Made by a program: the position numbers and the translations under genes. Positions 42,999 through 52,565 of a DNA stretch of 61,310 nucleotides are shown one piece after another. Below the pieces are notes generated by a model. That model was not told the origin of the DNA, did no database searches, and saw nothing but the letters and a program-made list of their open reading frames with translations. Position 1 is the first letter of the stretch. Every line of letters starts with the position of its first letter. Source of the DNA: an uncultured Tateyamaria sp. GTDB taxonomy: Bacteria > Pseudomonadota > Alphaproteobacteria > Rhodobacterales > Rhodobacteraceae. The stretch lies in contig NZ_CANNES010000015.1 in the NCBI RefSeq assembly GCF_947503705.1, positions 1 through 61,310 on the forward strand, given 5' to 3'.

Positions 42999-45253
42999 CC
43001 GACGGGCTGCGCATCCGCGTGCGCGGTCAGGTGCAGGGCGTCGGCTTTCGCCCGTTTGTCTGGCAACTTGCCCGCCGGTTCGGAGTTACGGGGAATGTGT
43101 TGAACGACCCCGAGGGGGTCCTGATACACGCGTGCACCGACACACCCGACGCCTTCATAGCGGCCCTTGACGATGACGCTCCGCCCTTGTCGCGCGTCGA
43201 TGCGGTCGAGGTGGAGCACTTTGCCTTTCGGGAACCGCCAACCCGGTTCGACATCGTTCAAAGCGAAGGCAGCGGGGCGGAGACGCGGGTGACACCGGAC
43301 GCTGCAACCTGTGCGGCCTGCATCGCGGATATCGAGGGCGATGATCCGCGCCGGCGCGGATATGCGTTTACCAATTGCACCCATTGCGGGCCGCGGTTCA
43401 CGATCCTTCATAGCTTGCCGTATGACCGGGCCAGAACCACCATGGCACCTTTCAAGATGTGCCCGGCCTGCGCGCGCGAATATGCAGACCCGGCGGATCG
43501 TCGTTTTCATGCGCAGCCGGTGGCTTGTTCCGACTGTGGACCATCCGTGTGGTTCGAAGATGGGGCGGGGCGCGTGCCTGACGGCATTGCCACTGCAGCA
43601 GAACGCTTGGGGCGGGGTGCGATCCTTGCGGTCAAGGGGTTGGGTGGTTTTCATCTGTGCTGTGACGCTACCAATCCGGTAGCGGTGGCAGAGCTGCGCA
43701 GGCGCAAACACCGGCCCGGCAAACCCTTTGCCCTGATGGGCCGTGTTCAAGAGATCGCGCGTTATGCGGATGCAACCGATGTCGATTGGCGAGCCTTGCG
43801 TGATCCCTCCGCGCCCATCGTGTTGCTGCATAAGGAAACTGCGCTCCCGGACGAAGTCGCGCCGAACCAGCCGCGCCTTGGCTGGATGTTACCCTATACT
43901 CCGTTGCATCACCTCCTGCTGGGGGCGGTGGAACGCCCGCTTGTGATGACGTCCGGGAACCTTTCGGGGGAACCGCAGGTGATCGGCAACGACGAAGCGC
44001 GCGAAAAGCTGAACCAATTGGTCGATGGCTATCTTATGCATGACCGCGATATCGCCCGCAGGCTGGATGACAGTGTGCTGCGCAACACGGCATACGGTCC
44101 GATGATCCTGCGTCGGGCAAGAGGGCAGGTGCCTGAAACTCTACCGCTCCCTGACGGTTTTGACGACGCGCCGCAGGTCGTGGCCTTCGGGGCGCATCTA
44201 AAATCGGCCATCTGTCTGATCAAAAACGGGCAAGCGCTCCTTTCTCACCATCTGGGGGATCTGGACGATGCGCTGACCTGGGACGAGTTCGTCAGGGCGG
44301 ACACTGACTATGCAGACCTTTTTGACCACGTGCCCAGCATCTTTGCCTGTGATCTGCATCCTGAGTACCGATCGTCTCAGCATGCGCGCGTGCGCGCACA
44401 GGGTAGTCGGCTGATCGACATTCAGCATCATCATGCGCATCTGGCGGCATGTATGGTGGAAAACGGTTGGGCCGTGGATGCAGGACCAGTGGCCGGGATC
44501 GTTCTGGACGGTCTGGGGCTGGGGTCAGACGGTACGATCTGGGGTGGGGAGCTTTTGCTGGGCGACTATGCCGGATTTGAGAGGGTGGCCCATCTGGCGC
44601 CCGCGCCCTTGCCGGGTGGTGATGCGGCCAATCGTGAACCCTGGCGCAATCTGCTGGCACGGCTCGATCGCGCGGGAATGCCTGACGTGGCTGAAATGCT
44701 GCTGCCGCATGCGCCCCACGCCCTCATGCGGCAATCAATTGCGGCACAGATGAATGCGCCCCTGTCTTCCTCTGCGGGACGCTTGTTTGATGCCTTCGCG
44801 ACAGCCTTGGGATTTGAAGCCGCCCAAACCTTCGAAGGAGAGGCGGCGATGTGGCTGGAGGCGTTGGCGCTGTGCGCTCCGTCTGAAAGCATTGATGCAG
44901 CTTACACCTTTGGTCTCGATGCGATGGGCGGCGCTCTGGATGATGCGCCGCTCTGGTCTGCGTGGCACAAGGACTACGTCCAGGGGGCCGCACCAGCGGT
45001 CATGGCGTGGCGGTTTCATGCGGGGTTGGCTGTCAGCTTTGCCCGGCGGGCCCGCCGATTGGTCGAAACCGGGAAAGCCAAGGCCGTGGCGCTTTCAGGC
45101 GGGTGTTATCAGAACGCCCTCTTGCTGGATCTGACCATTCAGGCGCTGGGGGATGTCCCGGTCTTGCTGCATCATAAAGTGCCTGCAAACGATGGTGGCC
45201 TGGCCTTGGGGCAGGCGGCGATTGCGGCGGCGCAGGCGGTTTGTGACCGGTAA
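42995..45253 (+). CDS. hypF: HypF carbamoyltransferase
   Basis: A 752-residue maturation factor that turns carbamoyl phosphate into the thiocarbamate precursor of the hydrogenase cyanide ligands. Domains in order: acylphosphatase (GQVQGVGFRPFVW, about 11-23), two Cys4 zinc fingers (CAAC/CTHC and CPAC/CSDC), a YrdC-like domain, and a Kae1-like domain with IQHHHAHLAAC. I chose TTG 42995, which overlaps the hupV stop (TTGA); GTG 42983 would add four residues. Neither has a strong ribosome site. Confidence 0.92.
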   Translation: MTDGLRIRVRGQVQGVGFRPFVWQLARRFGVTGNVLNDPEGVLIHACTDTPDAFIAALDDDAPPLSRVDAVEVEHFAFREPPTRFDIVQSEGSGAETRVTPDAATCAACIADIEGDDPRRRGYAFTNCTHCGPRFTILHSLPYDRARTTMAPFKMCPACAREYADPADRRFHAQPVACSDCGPSVWFEDGAGRVPDGIATAAERLGRGAILAVKGLGGFHLCCDATNPVAVAELRRRKHRPGKPFALMGRVQEIARYADATDVDWRALRDPSAPIVLLHKETALPDEVAPNQPRLGWMLPYTPLHHLLLGAVERPLVMTSGNLSGEPQVIGNDEAREKLNQLVDGYLMHDRDIARRLDDSVLRNTAYGPMILRRARGQVPETLPLPDGFDDAPQVVAFGAHLKSAICLIKNGQALLSHHLGDLDDALTWDEFVRADTDYADLFDHVPSIFACDLHPEYRSSQHARVRAQGSRLIDIQHHHAHLAACMVENGWAVDAGPVAGIVLDGLGLGSDGTIWGGELLLGDYAGFERVAHLAPAPLPGGDAANREPWRNLLARLDRAGMPDVAEMLLPHAPHALMRQSIAAQMNAPLSSSAGRLFDAFATALGFEAAQTFEGEAAMWLEALALCAPSESIDAAYTFGLDAMGGALDDAPLWSAWHKDYVQGAAPAVMAWRFHAGLAVSFARRARRLVETGKAKAVALSGGCYQNALLLDLTIQALGDVPVLLHHKVPANDGGLALGQAAIAAAQAVCDR

Positions 45254-45289
45254 GCGATTGGCCAGCGCCCCGCTTTATCGGTCAATCGC
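45254..45289. promoter_or_regulatory. Dyad upstream of hupS
   Basis: GCGATTG (45254-45260) and CAATCGC (45283-45289) form a perfect 7-base inverted repeat, with GTGAC (45243-45247) and GTCAC (45292-45296) adding a second, offset pair. It begins right after the hypF stop, about 190-225 bases before hupS. No T-run follows. It may be an activator site (HupR in Rhodobacter binds upstream of hupS) or a hairpin ending the hupTUV-hypF message. Confidence 0.45.
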
Positions 45290-45316
45290 CAGTCACCTAC
45301 CTGAACTATGCCGAAG

Positions 45317-45366
45317 TAAAAAAATATCGTAAGTTATTGTAATTATAATTAAAAATACCTTCTTAG
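45317..45366. promoter_or_regulatory. AT-rich segment upstream of hupS, possible bend site
   Basis: A run of about 50 strongly AT-rich bases stands out against the GC-rich surroundings. In Rhodobacter capsulatus integration host factor bends the DNA between the HupR site and the hupS promoter. No good IHF consensus is visible here, so this is only a suggestion. Confidence 0.3.
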
Positions 45367-45478
45367 ACTTTTCGCCGGAATTCTTGGAAATCGCATCGCA
45401 TGCCTTCGCATACTGCCGGGGACATCCTCCGTCGTATGGCTGCGGCCGTGTACGACACGGGCAAGAAGGGAGCCAGCC

Positions 45479-46579
45479 TTGGCCAATACAGAAACATTTT
45501 ACGACGTCATGCGCAGTCAGGGGATCACCCGGCGTAGCTTTATGAAGTACTGCTCGCTTACGGCATCCGCCTTGGGCCTGGGCCCGGCATTTGTGCCGCA
45601 AATTGCCCATGCGATGGAGACCAAGCCGCGCACTCCGGTGATCTGGGTTCATGGGCTTGAATGCACGTGCTGCTCTGAAAGTTTCATCCGCTCGGCCCAT
45701 CCGCTGGCCAAGGATGTGATCCTGTCGATGATCAGCCTTGATTATGACGACACGTTGATGGCCGCCGCAGGCCACGCCGCCGAAGCGGCGATGATGGAGA
45801 CCATCGAGAAATACAAAGGGCAGTATATTCTCGCGGTGGAGGGCAACCCGCCTTTGAACGAAGACGGGATGTTTTGCATCAGTGGCGGCAAACCCTTTGT
45901 CGAAAAGCTCAAACTGGCAGCGAAGGACGCCAAGGCGGTGATCAGCTGGGGGGCATGCGCCTCTTACGGCTGTGTGCAGGCGGCCAAACCAAACCCGACA
46001 CAGGCCACCCCGGTGCACAAAGTCATCACCGACAAGCCGATCATCAAAGTGCCCGGCTGCCCGCCCATCGCCGAAGTCATGACCGGCGTGATCACCTACA
46101 TGCTGACTTTTGATCGCCTGCCCGAGCTTGACCGCCAAGGCCGTCCGGCGATGTTCTACGGCCAGCGCATTCACGACAAATGCTACCGACGTCCGCACTT
46201 TGATGCGGGCCAGTTTGTCGAGGAATGGGATGATGACGGCGCGCGCAAGGGCTACTGCCTTTACAAGATGGGCTGCAAAGGGCCGACCACGTACAACGCC
46301 TGTTCGACCATCCGCTGGAACGAAGGCGTCAGTTTCCCGATCCAATCCGGCCATGGCTGTATCGGCTGTTCCGAAGACGGTTTCTGGGATCAAGGCACCT
46401 TCTATGACCGTGTGACGGACCTCACCCAGTTCGGCGTTGAGGCAAATGCCGATCAGATCGGATTTGCAGCCGCGGGCGTCGTTGGCGCGGGCGTGGCAGC
46501 CCATGCGGCCATCTCGGCGCTCAAATCTGCTCAGAACAAAGCACAAAAGACCCCAACCCCCACGAATGAGGAGGCCTGA
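45479..46579 (+). CDS. hupS: HupS, uptake [NiFe]-hydrogenase small subunit
   Basis: A 366-residue iron-sulfur subunit. The Tat signal is TRRSFMK (residues 17-23), cleaved near AHAM. Proximal-cluster cysteines are Cys62, Cys64, Cys65, Cys160, Cys165 and Cys194, each exactly 45 higher than E. coli Hyd-1 Cys17, 19, 20, 115, 120 and 149. The two extra ones (64 and 165) define the [4Fe-3S] cluster of oxygen-tolerant enzymes. A C-terminal membrane helix (about 320-345) anchors it. The start is TTG, preceded by AAGGGAG. Confidence 0.95.
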   Translation: MANTETFYDVMRSQGITRRSFMKYCSLTASALGLGPAFVPQIAHAMETKPRTPVIWVHGLECTCCSESFIRSAHPLAKDVILSMISLDYDDTLMAAAGHAAEAAMMETIEKYKGQYILAVEGNPPLNEDGMFCISGGKPFVEKLKLAAKDAKAVISWGACASYGCVQAAKPNPTQATPVHKVITDKPIIKVPGCPPIAEVMTGVITYMLTFDRLPELDRQGRPAMFYGQRIHDKCYRRPHFDAGQFVEEWDDDGARKGYCLYKMGCKGPTTYNACSTIRWNEGVSFPIQSGHGCIGCSEDGFWDQGTFYDRVTDLTQFGVEANADQIGFAAAGVVGAGVAAHAAISALKSAQNKAQKTPTPTNEEA

Positions 46580-46581
46580 TC

Positions 46582-48375
46582 ATGGTTGTCCAAACACCTA
46601 ACGGCTTCAATCTGGATGACACCGGCCAGCGCATCGTCGTGGACCCGGTGACCCGGATTGAAGGCCACATGCGCTGTGAAGTGAACGTCGATGACGAAGG
46701 CTATATCCGCAACGCGGTGTCCACCGGTACGATGTGGCGCGGTCTTGAGGTGATCCTCAAGGGGCGTGACCCTCGGGACGCCTGGGCCTTTACAGAACGC
46801 ATCTGCGGTGTGTGCACCGGCACCCATGCGCTGACTTCCGTGCGTGCGGTCGAGGATGCGCTAGGGATCACGATCCCGGACAACGCCAACTCAATCCGCA
46901 ATATCATGCAGTTAAACCTGCAGATTCATGATCATATTGTACATTTCTATCACCTGCATGCGCTGGACTGGGTCAATCCGATCAACGCATTGCGGGCCGA
47001 TCCCAAGGCCACGTCCGAATTGCAGCAGGCCGTGTCACCCAGCCACCCGCTCTCCAGCCCCGGTTATTTCAGGGACGTGCAAAACCGGCTCAAACAATTC
47101 GTAGAAAGCGGTCAATTGGGCCTGTTCAAGAACGGCTACTGGGACAATCCCGCCTATCTGCTGCCGCCGGAAGCGGATTTGATGGCGACCACCCACTACC
47201 TTGAAGCGCTTGATTTGCAGAAAGAGGTCGTCAAGGTTCACACAATCTTTGGCGGCAAGAACCCACACCCCAATTGGCTAGTGGGTGGCGTGCCCTGTCC
47301 GATCAACGTGCATTCCACTGGTGCCGTCGGGGCCATCAACATGGAGCGGTTGAACCTTGTGTCGTCGATCATCGACAAATGCCGCGAGTTCAACCAGAAT
47401 GTCTATCTGCCCGACGTCGTTGCGATTGGCGGGTTCTACAAGAACTGGCTTTATGGCGGTGGCCTTTCCTCGCAGGCCTGCCTTGCCTACGGCGATATAC
47501 CCGAACACCCGAACGACTTTTCGCCAGAGCAACTTTATCTGCCGCGTGGCGCAATCATCAACGGTGACCTGACAACGGTGCATGACGTCGATGTGCGTGA
47601 TCCCGAGCAAATTCAGGAATTCGTGGATCACTCCTGGTATGAATATGCAGAAAAGGGCAAAGGCCTGCATCCCTGGGACGGAGAGACTGAGGCGAAGTTC
47701 GAGTTGGGTCCGAACCTCAAGGGCACCCGCACCAATATCAAGCAGATCGACGAAGGTGCCAAGTATAGCTGGATCAAAGCACCGCGCTGGAAAGGTCATG
47801 CAATGGAAGTGGGGCCGCTGGCGCGCTATATCGTCGGCTATGCCAAGGGTCATGAGGACATCAGCGATCAGGTGAACGGCCTGTTGCGGACGATGGACCT
47901 GCCGGTTGAGGCGCTGTTCTCGACCCTGGGCCGCACGGCAGCGCGCGCGTTGGAATCCGAATACTGCGGACGGCTGCAAAAACACTTCTTCGACAAGCTG
48001 ATCACCAACATCAAGAACGGCGACGAAAGCACTGCAAACGTGGCCAAGTGGGACCCCAAGACGTGGCCCACGGAAGCGAAAGGCGTCGGCATGACCGAGG
48101 CACCGCGCGGCGCACTGGGGCACTGGGTGAAGATCAAGGACGGACGGATCGAGAACTATCAATGCGTCGTGCCGACAACCTGGAACGGGTCGCCTCGGGA
48201 CAGTCAGGGCAACATCGGCGCATTCGAAGCCTCCTTGATGAACACCAAGATGGAGCGACCGGAAGAGCCGGTGGAAATCCTGCGCACATTGCACAGTTTC
48301 GACCCCTGCCTGGCCTGTTCGACCCATGTGATGTCGCCAGACGGCGATGAGCTTACAACCGTCAAAGTCCGCTGA
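46582..48375 (+). CDS. hupL: HupL, uptake [NiFe]-hydrogenase large subunit
   Basis: The 597-residue catalytic subunit. Nickel ligands are Cys75 and Cys78 ([10 protein letters not shown]) and Cys576 and Cys579 (DPCLACSTH). After His582 there is a 15-residue extension that HupD must remove after nickel insertion. It starts 2 bases after the hupS stop. It is exported with HupS by the Tat signal of the small subunit and oxidises H2 on the periplasmic side. Confidence 0.96.
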   Translation: MVVQTPNGFNLDDTGQRIVVDPVTRIEGHMRCEVNVDDEGYIRNAVSTGTMWRGLEVILKGRDPRDAWAFTERICGVCTGTHALTSVRAVEDALGITIPDNANSIRNIMQLNLQIHDHIVHFYHLHALDWVNPINALRADPKATSELQQAVSPSHPLSSPGYFRDVQNRLKQFVESGQLGLFKNGYWDNPAYLLPPEADLMATTHYLEALDLQKEVVKVHTIFGGKNPHPNWLVGGVPCPINVHSTGAVGAINMERLNLVSSIIDKCREFNQNVYLPDVVAIGGFYKNWLYGGGLSSQACLAYGDIPEHPNDFSPEQLYLPRGAIINGDLTTVHDVDVRDPEQIQEFVDHSWYEYAEKGKGLHPWDGETEAKFELGPNLKGTRTNIKQIDEGAKYSWIKAPRWKGHAMEVGPLARYIVGYAKGHEDISDQVNGLLRTMDLPVEALFSTLGRTAARALESEYCGRLQKHFFDKLITNIKNGDESTANVAKWDPKTWPTEAKGVGMTEAPRGALGHWVKIKDGRIENYQCVVPTTWNGSPRDSQGNIGAFEASLMNTKMERPEEPVEILRTLHSFDPCLACSTHVMSPDGDELTTVKVR

Positions 48376-48388
48376 GGGAGCACCTGAC

Positions 48389-48562
48389 ATGAAAAAATTC
48401 GCAACACTTCTCGCACTGGTCCCAGGCATGTCTTTTGCCCATGGTGGTCACGCACCGCTTCCGGACACTGTGCACAACGTCAGTCATACAGGCCCGGTTT
48501 TGGGGGCCACATTGATCATCGGCACGATTGCTGTGCTGGCGTATCAGCGGTGGAAATCATGA
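48389..48562 (+). CDS. Small His-containing membrane protein between hupL and hupC
   Basis: A 57-residue protein that I do not recognise. A signal-like N-terminus (1-17, ending SFA) is followed by HGGHAPLPDTVHNVSH with four histidines and then one membrane helix (about 36-52) and a short basic tail. GAGGGAG precedes its ATG, and it overlaps hupC by 4 bases, so it is almost certainly translated. The His pattern recalls the metal-binding N-terminus of HupE-type nickel proteins, but it has a single helix. A role in hydrogenase assembly or metal supply is a guess. Confidence 0.75.
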   Translation: MKKFATLLALVPGMSFAHGGHAPLPDTVHNVSHTGPVLGATLIIGTIAVLAYQRWKS

Positions 48563-49314
48563 GTTCGGTTGATACTGACAGAGGAAGCGGCATCGCCCTG
48601 ACGGGAGATGCGACCGATGCGGACCTGGCCACCATCACGCGCAATTCCTCGGTCTATGTCTACGAAGCGCCTGTTCGGCTTTGGCACTGGATCAACGCGC
48701 TTGCGATCCTTGTGCTGTGTGTCACGGGCTACCTGATCGGGTCACCACCGCCGACGATGATCATCGCCGAGGCAACTTATCAGTTCGTCTTTGGCTACAT
48801 CCGGTTTGCGCATTTCGCCGCCGGAATGATCATGACCGTCGGCTTTTTCGGGCGTATCTACTGGGCGTTTGTCGGCAATTCGCATGCCCGGCAGATGTTC
48901 AAGCTGCCGCTGTTCAATGGCAAGTGGTGGGCCGAAGTTTGGGGCGAAGCGCGGTGGTACATGTTTCTAGAGAAGAAGCCCAAGAAATACGTGGGCCACA
49001 ACCCGCTGGCCCAGATCGCGATGTTCTTTTTCATGACGGTGGGCATGACGTTCATGATCGTGACAGGTTTTGCACTATATTCCGAAGGGGTCGGGCGGGA
49101 CGGCATCCTGGACACAGTCTTTGGCCCTCTGCTCGACTTGGTGGGCGGCAGCCAGATGATGCACCAGATCCACCATCTGGGCATGTGGGCCATTGTGGTA
49201 TTCATCATCATCCACATCTACGCCGCCGTGCGCGAAGATATCATGTCACGGCAGACCATGGTGTCGACGATGATTTCGGGGACACGCACATTCAAGGACG
49301 ACGATCCCAACTGA
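48559..49314 (+). CDS. hupC: HupC, hydrogenase b-type cytochrome
   Basis: A 251-residue di-heme cytochrome b with four membrane helices; heme-ligand histidines occur in RLWHWINA, IRFAHFAAG and HQIHHLGMW. It anchors HupSL and passes electrons to quinone. An N-terminal extension of about 30 hydrophilic residues precedes the first helix. ATG 48559 overlaps the small upstream gene; a GTG three codons earlier is possible. A clear terminator follows. Confidence 0.94.
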   Translation: MSSVDTDRGSGIALTGDATDADLATITRNSSVYVYEAPVRLWHWINALAILVLCVTGYLIGSPPPTMIIAEATYQFVFGYIRFAHFAAGMIMTVGFFGRIYWAFVGNSHARQMFKLPLFNGKWWAEVWGEARWYMFLEKKPKKYVGHNPLAQIAMFFFMTVGMTFMIVTGFALYSEGVGRDGILDTVFGPLLDLVGGSQMMHQIHHLGMWAIVVFIIIHIYAAVREDIMSRQTMVSTMISGTRTFKDDDPN

Positions 49315-49333
49315 CCTTTGGTCCGAAAAACAC

Positions 49334-49364
49334 AAAAGGGCGGGCGCGAGTCGTCCGCTTTTTT
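49334..49364 (+). terminator. Rho-independent terminator after hupC
   Basis: GCGGGCG (49340-49346) pairs with CGTCCGC (49352-49358) across a 5-base loop, with one G-U pair, followed by six T (49359-49364). An A-run precedes the stem, so it could also act on the other strand. It separates hupSLC from hupD. Confidence 0.8.
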
Positions 49365-49503
49365 CGTTTGGAAGACTAGTGATCAGTTTCTATCAAATTC
49401 GGAAGATACTATTACACAATAAGTTCCATTGTATACACTGGTATTCCGTTAATCTCTTTAAATTCATAGGGATAGTAAGATGCTTGAAATTTCATTCATT
49501 TTT

Positions 49504-49533
49504 TTGACCTCAGATGAGATGGCAAGCTAGCCT
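49504..49533 (+). promoter_or_regulatory. Weak candidate promoter for hupD
   Basis: TTGACC (49504-49509) and TAGCCT (49528-49533) are 18 bases apart in the 274-base gap between hupC and hupD. The upstream 120 bases are AT-rich. The -10 match is poor, but some promoter is expected here because a terminator lies behind hupC. Confidence 0.25.
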
Positions 49534-49588
49534 CGCTTCAACGGCAGATTGGAAACCAATTAACCGATCTGTGTGGAGGAGACTACGA

Positions 49589-50197
49589 ATGACAGACAAC
49601 GTACTGATCCTGGGGATTGGGAACGTCCTTTGGGCCGATGAAGGCTTTGGCGTCCGATGTGTCGAGCGGATGGCACAATCCTGGAAATTGCCGCCGGCCG
49701 TGAAAATTCTGGATGGCGGAACGCAGGGGCTTTACCTGCTGCCATTCCTGGAAGAGGCCGACACCCTCGTTGTGTTCGACGCTGTGGACTATGGCCTTGC
49801 GCCCGGCACCCTGAAGATTGTCGAAGGCGATGAGGTGCCCCGCTTTATGGGGGCCAAGAAGATGTCGCTACACCAGACCGGTTTTCAGGATGTGATCGCG
49901 ACTGCGCAGTTGATGGGATACTGCCCCAAGACGCTGCTGCTCATTGGGTGCCAGCCGGAAGAACTGGAGGATTACGGCGGCGGTCTGCGCGATGTAGTCG
50001 CTGCGCAAATCGAACCCGCCATCGAGGTCGCGCTGACCAAACTGGCACAAATGGGGATTGTCGCCGAACCGGGCGAAACCAAAAGCGATCTTCTTGCCGA
50101 TGCGTCCATCATGCATCAGGCCTATGAGGCGGGGCGCCCGTCGGAACACGACGCCTGTCGCATTGGTGACGACCGTTTCTTCCCCGTAGCGGAATAG
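49589..50197 (+). CDS. hupD: HupD hydrogenase maturation endopeptidase
   Basis: A 202-residue protease that trims the C-terminus of HupL. The nickel-sensing residues are Glu18 ([11 protein letters not shown]), Asp64 (VVFDAVDYG) and His95 (MSLHQTG), two positions later than Glu16, Asp62 and His93 of HybD. GGAGGAG precedes ATG 49589. HupV needs no such processing, so HupL is its only target here. Confidence 0.94.
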   Translation: MTDNVLILGIGNVLWADEGFGVRCVERMAQSWKLPPAVKILDGGTQGLYLLPFLEEADTLVVFDAVDYGLAPGTLKIVEGDEVPRFMGAKKMSLHQTGFQDVIATAQLMGYCPKTLLLIGCQPEELEDYGGGLRDVVAAQIEPAIEVALTKLAQMGIVAEPGETKSDLLADASIMHQAYEAGRPSEHDACRIGDDRFFPVAE

Positions 50198-50201
50198 AAC
50201 G

Positions 50202-50522
50202 ATGTGCGTCGGCATCCCCATGCAGATCACCGCGATCGACGGAATTGCGGCAACAACTACCAACGGGCATCACAGCGAGCTTATTGATCTGTCTTTGACG
50301 CCGGATGCTGTGGTCGGCGATTGGCTACTGACATTTCTGGGCGCGGCCCGCGAAATCATAACAGCCGATGAGGCGCAGAAAATCGGGGCGGCCCTCGCAG
50401 GTCTCCAATCTCTGATGGAGAGCGGAACGCTGGGCAATGCCTTTGCTGATCTTGAAAACGATGGGCCGCAATTGCCCGCTCATTTGCAGGCGGCATTGGA
50501 TGCCGGTGCGACAACAGGTTGA
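50202..50522 (+). CDS. hupF: HupF, HypC-like chaperone
   Basis: A 106-residue HypC paralogue starting MCVGIPMQI; the N-terminal Cys2 binds maturation partners. It has a longer, divergent C-terminal half compared with the HypC further downstream. In rhizobia and Rhodobacter HupF helps protect or deliver the large subunit under oxygen. It starts 4 bases after hupD. Confidence 0.9.
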   Translation: MCVGIPMQITAIDGIAATTTNGHHSELIDLSLTPDAVVGDWLLTFLGAAREIITADEAQKIGAALAGLQSLMESGTLGNAFADLENDGPQLPAHLQAALDAGATTG

Positions 50523-50531
50523 GGATACAGA

Positions 50532-50915
50532 ATGACACATCCCCTGATCACCCGGCTTACGACCGAGTTCGACTATCCGGTGCTGGAAACGATGGCAGAT
50601 GTTGCCACCTTTACGGAAAGGCCCGGCTTTCATGCGATTTTCGTGCCCGGCGACGTGACCCGAAATCTTGAGACGCCTGATGTGGCTGTCATCCTCCCTG
50701 AGTTGCGTCAGGCGTTTCAAGGCCGGTTCGATTGTGCAGTCGCCGCCGACAGCGTCGAAAGCGAGCTGCGCGAGGCGACCAAGGTACGCAAAACGCCAAG
50801 TGTTATATTCTACCGCGAAGACCAGATGATCGGCGGCCTGCCCAAGGTGCGGGACTGGTCGGAATACATCGAACGCATCACCCAAATTCTCGCTCTTCCG
50901 ATGGCTGCTGAATAA
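50532..50915 (+). CDS. hupG: HupG, thioredoxin-like hydrogenase chaperone (HyaE/HoxO)
   Basis: A 127-residue protein with a thioredoxin-like fold but no CxxC (KTPSVIFYREDQMIGG marks the cis-Pro region). HyaE/HoxO relatives bind the Tat signal of the small subunit. It lies 9 bases after hupF in the conserved DFGH order. Confidence 0.88.
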   Translation: MTHPLITRLTTEFDYPVLETMADVATFTERPGFHAIFVPGDVTRNLETPDVAVILPELRQAFQGRFDCAVAADSVESELREATKVRKTPSVIFYREDQMIGGLPKVRDWSEYIERITQILALPMAAE

Positions 50916-50927
50916 GGAAATACGCCC

Positions 50928-51773
50928 ATGACAAACCCTTTCATGATGCCGCCGACAGGCTTTGGGCCGGGGTCTCAACCGTTGGACAGCAATGATGACA
51001 AGCTTGAGTACATGCCGCTGCCACAGGACATGCGCACCTATGCGCCCAGCCTGCCCGAAGTGGACGATCTTGATCTTGCCGATATTGCCCCGGCCATAGC
51101 GCTCTTGCGTGAGGTGGCCGCCGCCGCGGACCGGATCGCAAAGACCGGCGGTACGCAGCAGTTTGCCCTCTCTGGCCTCGACAAGACAAACCGCGATCTG
51201 ATTGCCGAGACTTTGGGGAGTGGCGAGGTGGCCGCTAAAATCCGCAACATACCTGCCATCGCTGTTCAGGAAAGCGTTTTTGCCGGGATCTGGACGCTCA
51301 CGTCGACTGCGGGGGACGTGATCGAAGTGGCTGAAATCCCTGCCTGCGTCATCCACGCCCCGTTCGCACCCAAACGGCCGGCCATGGGCGACACCGCCCC
51401 CTTGGTCAGTGGGGTCATCAACGCCCCACCCATGTTGATTGAGTTGAGTGACAAATCAGCGGCCTTTGACCCGGACGCGCCCATGCATGTCATCAACTTG
51501 TCCCTTTTGCCACATACCGAGGAAGACCTCGTCTGGCTGGATCAGGCCCTGGGCGAAGGGGCGGTGACAATTCTGTCGCGCGGCTACGGCAATTGCCGGG
51601 TCACAGCGACGGCCCTCCCGCATGTCTGGCGTGTGCAGTTCTTTAATTCGATGGACACCCTAATCCTCGACACATTCGAGGTCACAACCGTGCCCGAAGT
51701 CGCATTGGCCGCCTGCGAAGATCTGGCCGACAGCGCCAAGCGGTTGCTGAGCGTGTTGGAGGCAATCCAGTGA
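50928..51773 (+). CDS. hupH: HupH, hydrogenase expression protein (HyaF/HoxQ)
   Basis: A 281-residue HyaF/HoxQ-family protein; the late segment [18 protein letters not shown] and preceding [11 protein letters not shown] are the family pattern. Relatives assist maturation of the small-subunit clusters, especially in oxygen-tolerant enzymes. Its stop overlaps the next GTG start. Confidence 0.9.
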   Translation: MTNPFMMPPTGFGPGSQPLDSNDDKLEYMPLPQDMRTYAPSLPEVDDLDLADIAPAIALLREVAAAADRIAKTGGTQQFALSGLDKTNRDLIAETLGSGEVAAKIRNIPAIAVQESVFAGIWTLTSTAGDVIEVAEIPACVIHAPFAPKRPAMGDTAPLVSGVINAPPMLIELSDKSAAFDPDAPMHVINLSLLPHTEEDLVWLDQALGEGAVTILSRGYGNCRVTATALPHVWRVQFFNSMDTLILDTFEVTTVPEVALAACEDLADSAKRLLSVLEAIQ

Positions 51774-52561
51774 ATGAGTTTTCCAACCGCTTCGAAGGCA
51801 GCTTTCTAGGGGCCAACGACAAGATCAGCGCACAAGCCATCATGGAATGCAAAGTCTGTTGGTCGCCCTATGATCCGGCGGAGGGGGATGACTATCGCCA
51901 GGTCGAACCCGGTACGGCATTTACCGACTTGCCGGATGATTGGTCCTGCCCCAATTGCAGTGCGCCCAAGGAACAATTCATGGTCCTTGAAGACCCCGGA
52001 TCAGAAGCCGCAACCGAGGCGGCACAGCTTGATGGCGTGACCGCCCGGCTGGTCGCCGATTTTCGCGAAATATGGCACTCCAAGATGCGCGACGTGCCGA
52101 TGGTCAACAAGTTGCTCACTGTCGAGGCCGTCGGGTTTCGGATCGTGGACGGCCGCCCCTTGGGTGTTCTCATCTCGCCTTGGTTCATGAACCTGATCCA
52201 ACTGCCGGGTGAAGATGAGGATTGGACCGATCTTGTTGCCGGCGAAAAGGAATTGGTCGCCTTTCCATCGGGGGAATACGAGTTCATCCACAACACCCGC
52301 GAACAGATCGGCGGATACAAGGCATGTTCGCTCTTCTCACCAATGGGGGAATTCAAATCCCAGATGCAGGCGCAAGAGGTCGCCGCCGCAGTGATGGTTG
52401 CGCTTTTTGATGCAGGCAACCGCGCCGAAACTGATCGCGCGGCGGACATCCGCGCGGCGCGAGAGGCCGAACTTGCGCCCGAACGTGATGACCCGCCCAT
52501 GCTGCGGGACGCACCATCGCGCCGCGCCGTCATCACCGCAGGCATGGCAGAGCAGGGCTGA
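51770..52561 (+). CDS. hupJ: HupIJ fusion: rubredoxin plus HybE-type chaperone
   Basis: A 263-residue protein joining two functions. The N-terminal rubredoxin has Cys27, Cys30, Cys60 and Cys63 (ECKVC and SCPNC); residues about 90-215 match the HybE/HupJ assembly chaperone ([11 protein letters not shown]). In rhizobia these are separate genes, hupI and hupJ. The rubredoxin is thought to protect or reduce the small-subunit clusters. The GTG start overlaps the hupH stop (GTGA). Confidence 0.9.
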   Translation: MNEFSNRFEGSFLGANDKISAQAIMECKVCWSPYDPAEGDDYRQVEPGTAFTDLPDDWSCPNCSAPKEQFMVLEDPGSEAATEAAQLDGVTARLVADFREIWHSKMRDVPMVNKLLTVEAVGFRIVDGRPLGVLISPWFMNLIQLPGEDEDWTDLVAGEKELVAFPSGEYEFIHNTREQIGGYKACSLFSPMGEFKSQMQAQEVAAAVMVALFDAGNRAETDRAADIRAAREAELAPERDDPPMLRDAPSRRAVITAGMAEQG

Positions 52562-52565
52562 CCCG

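Noticed and set aside
42620..43831. 403-codon open frame on the minus strand
   Set aside because: It is antisense to the 3' end of hupV and the 5' part of hypF, both clearly real.
45293..46546. Long open frame of 417 codons on the minus strand
   Set aside because: It lies antisense to hupS, whose product is fully recognisable. It shows no domain and results from GC-rich codon bias.
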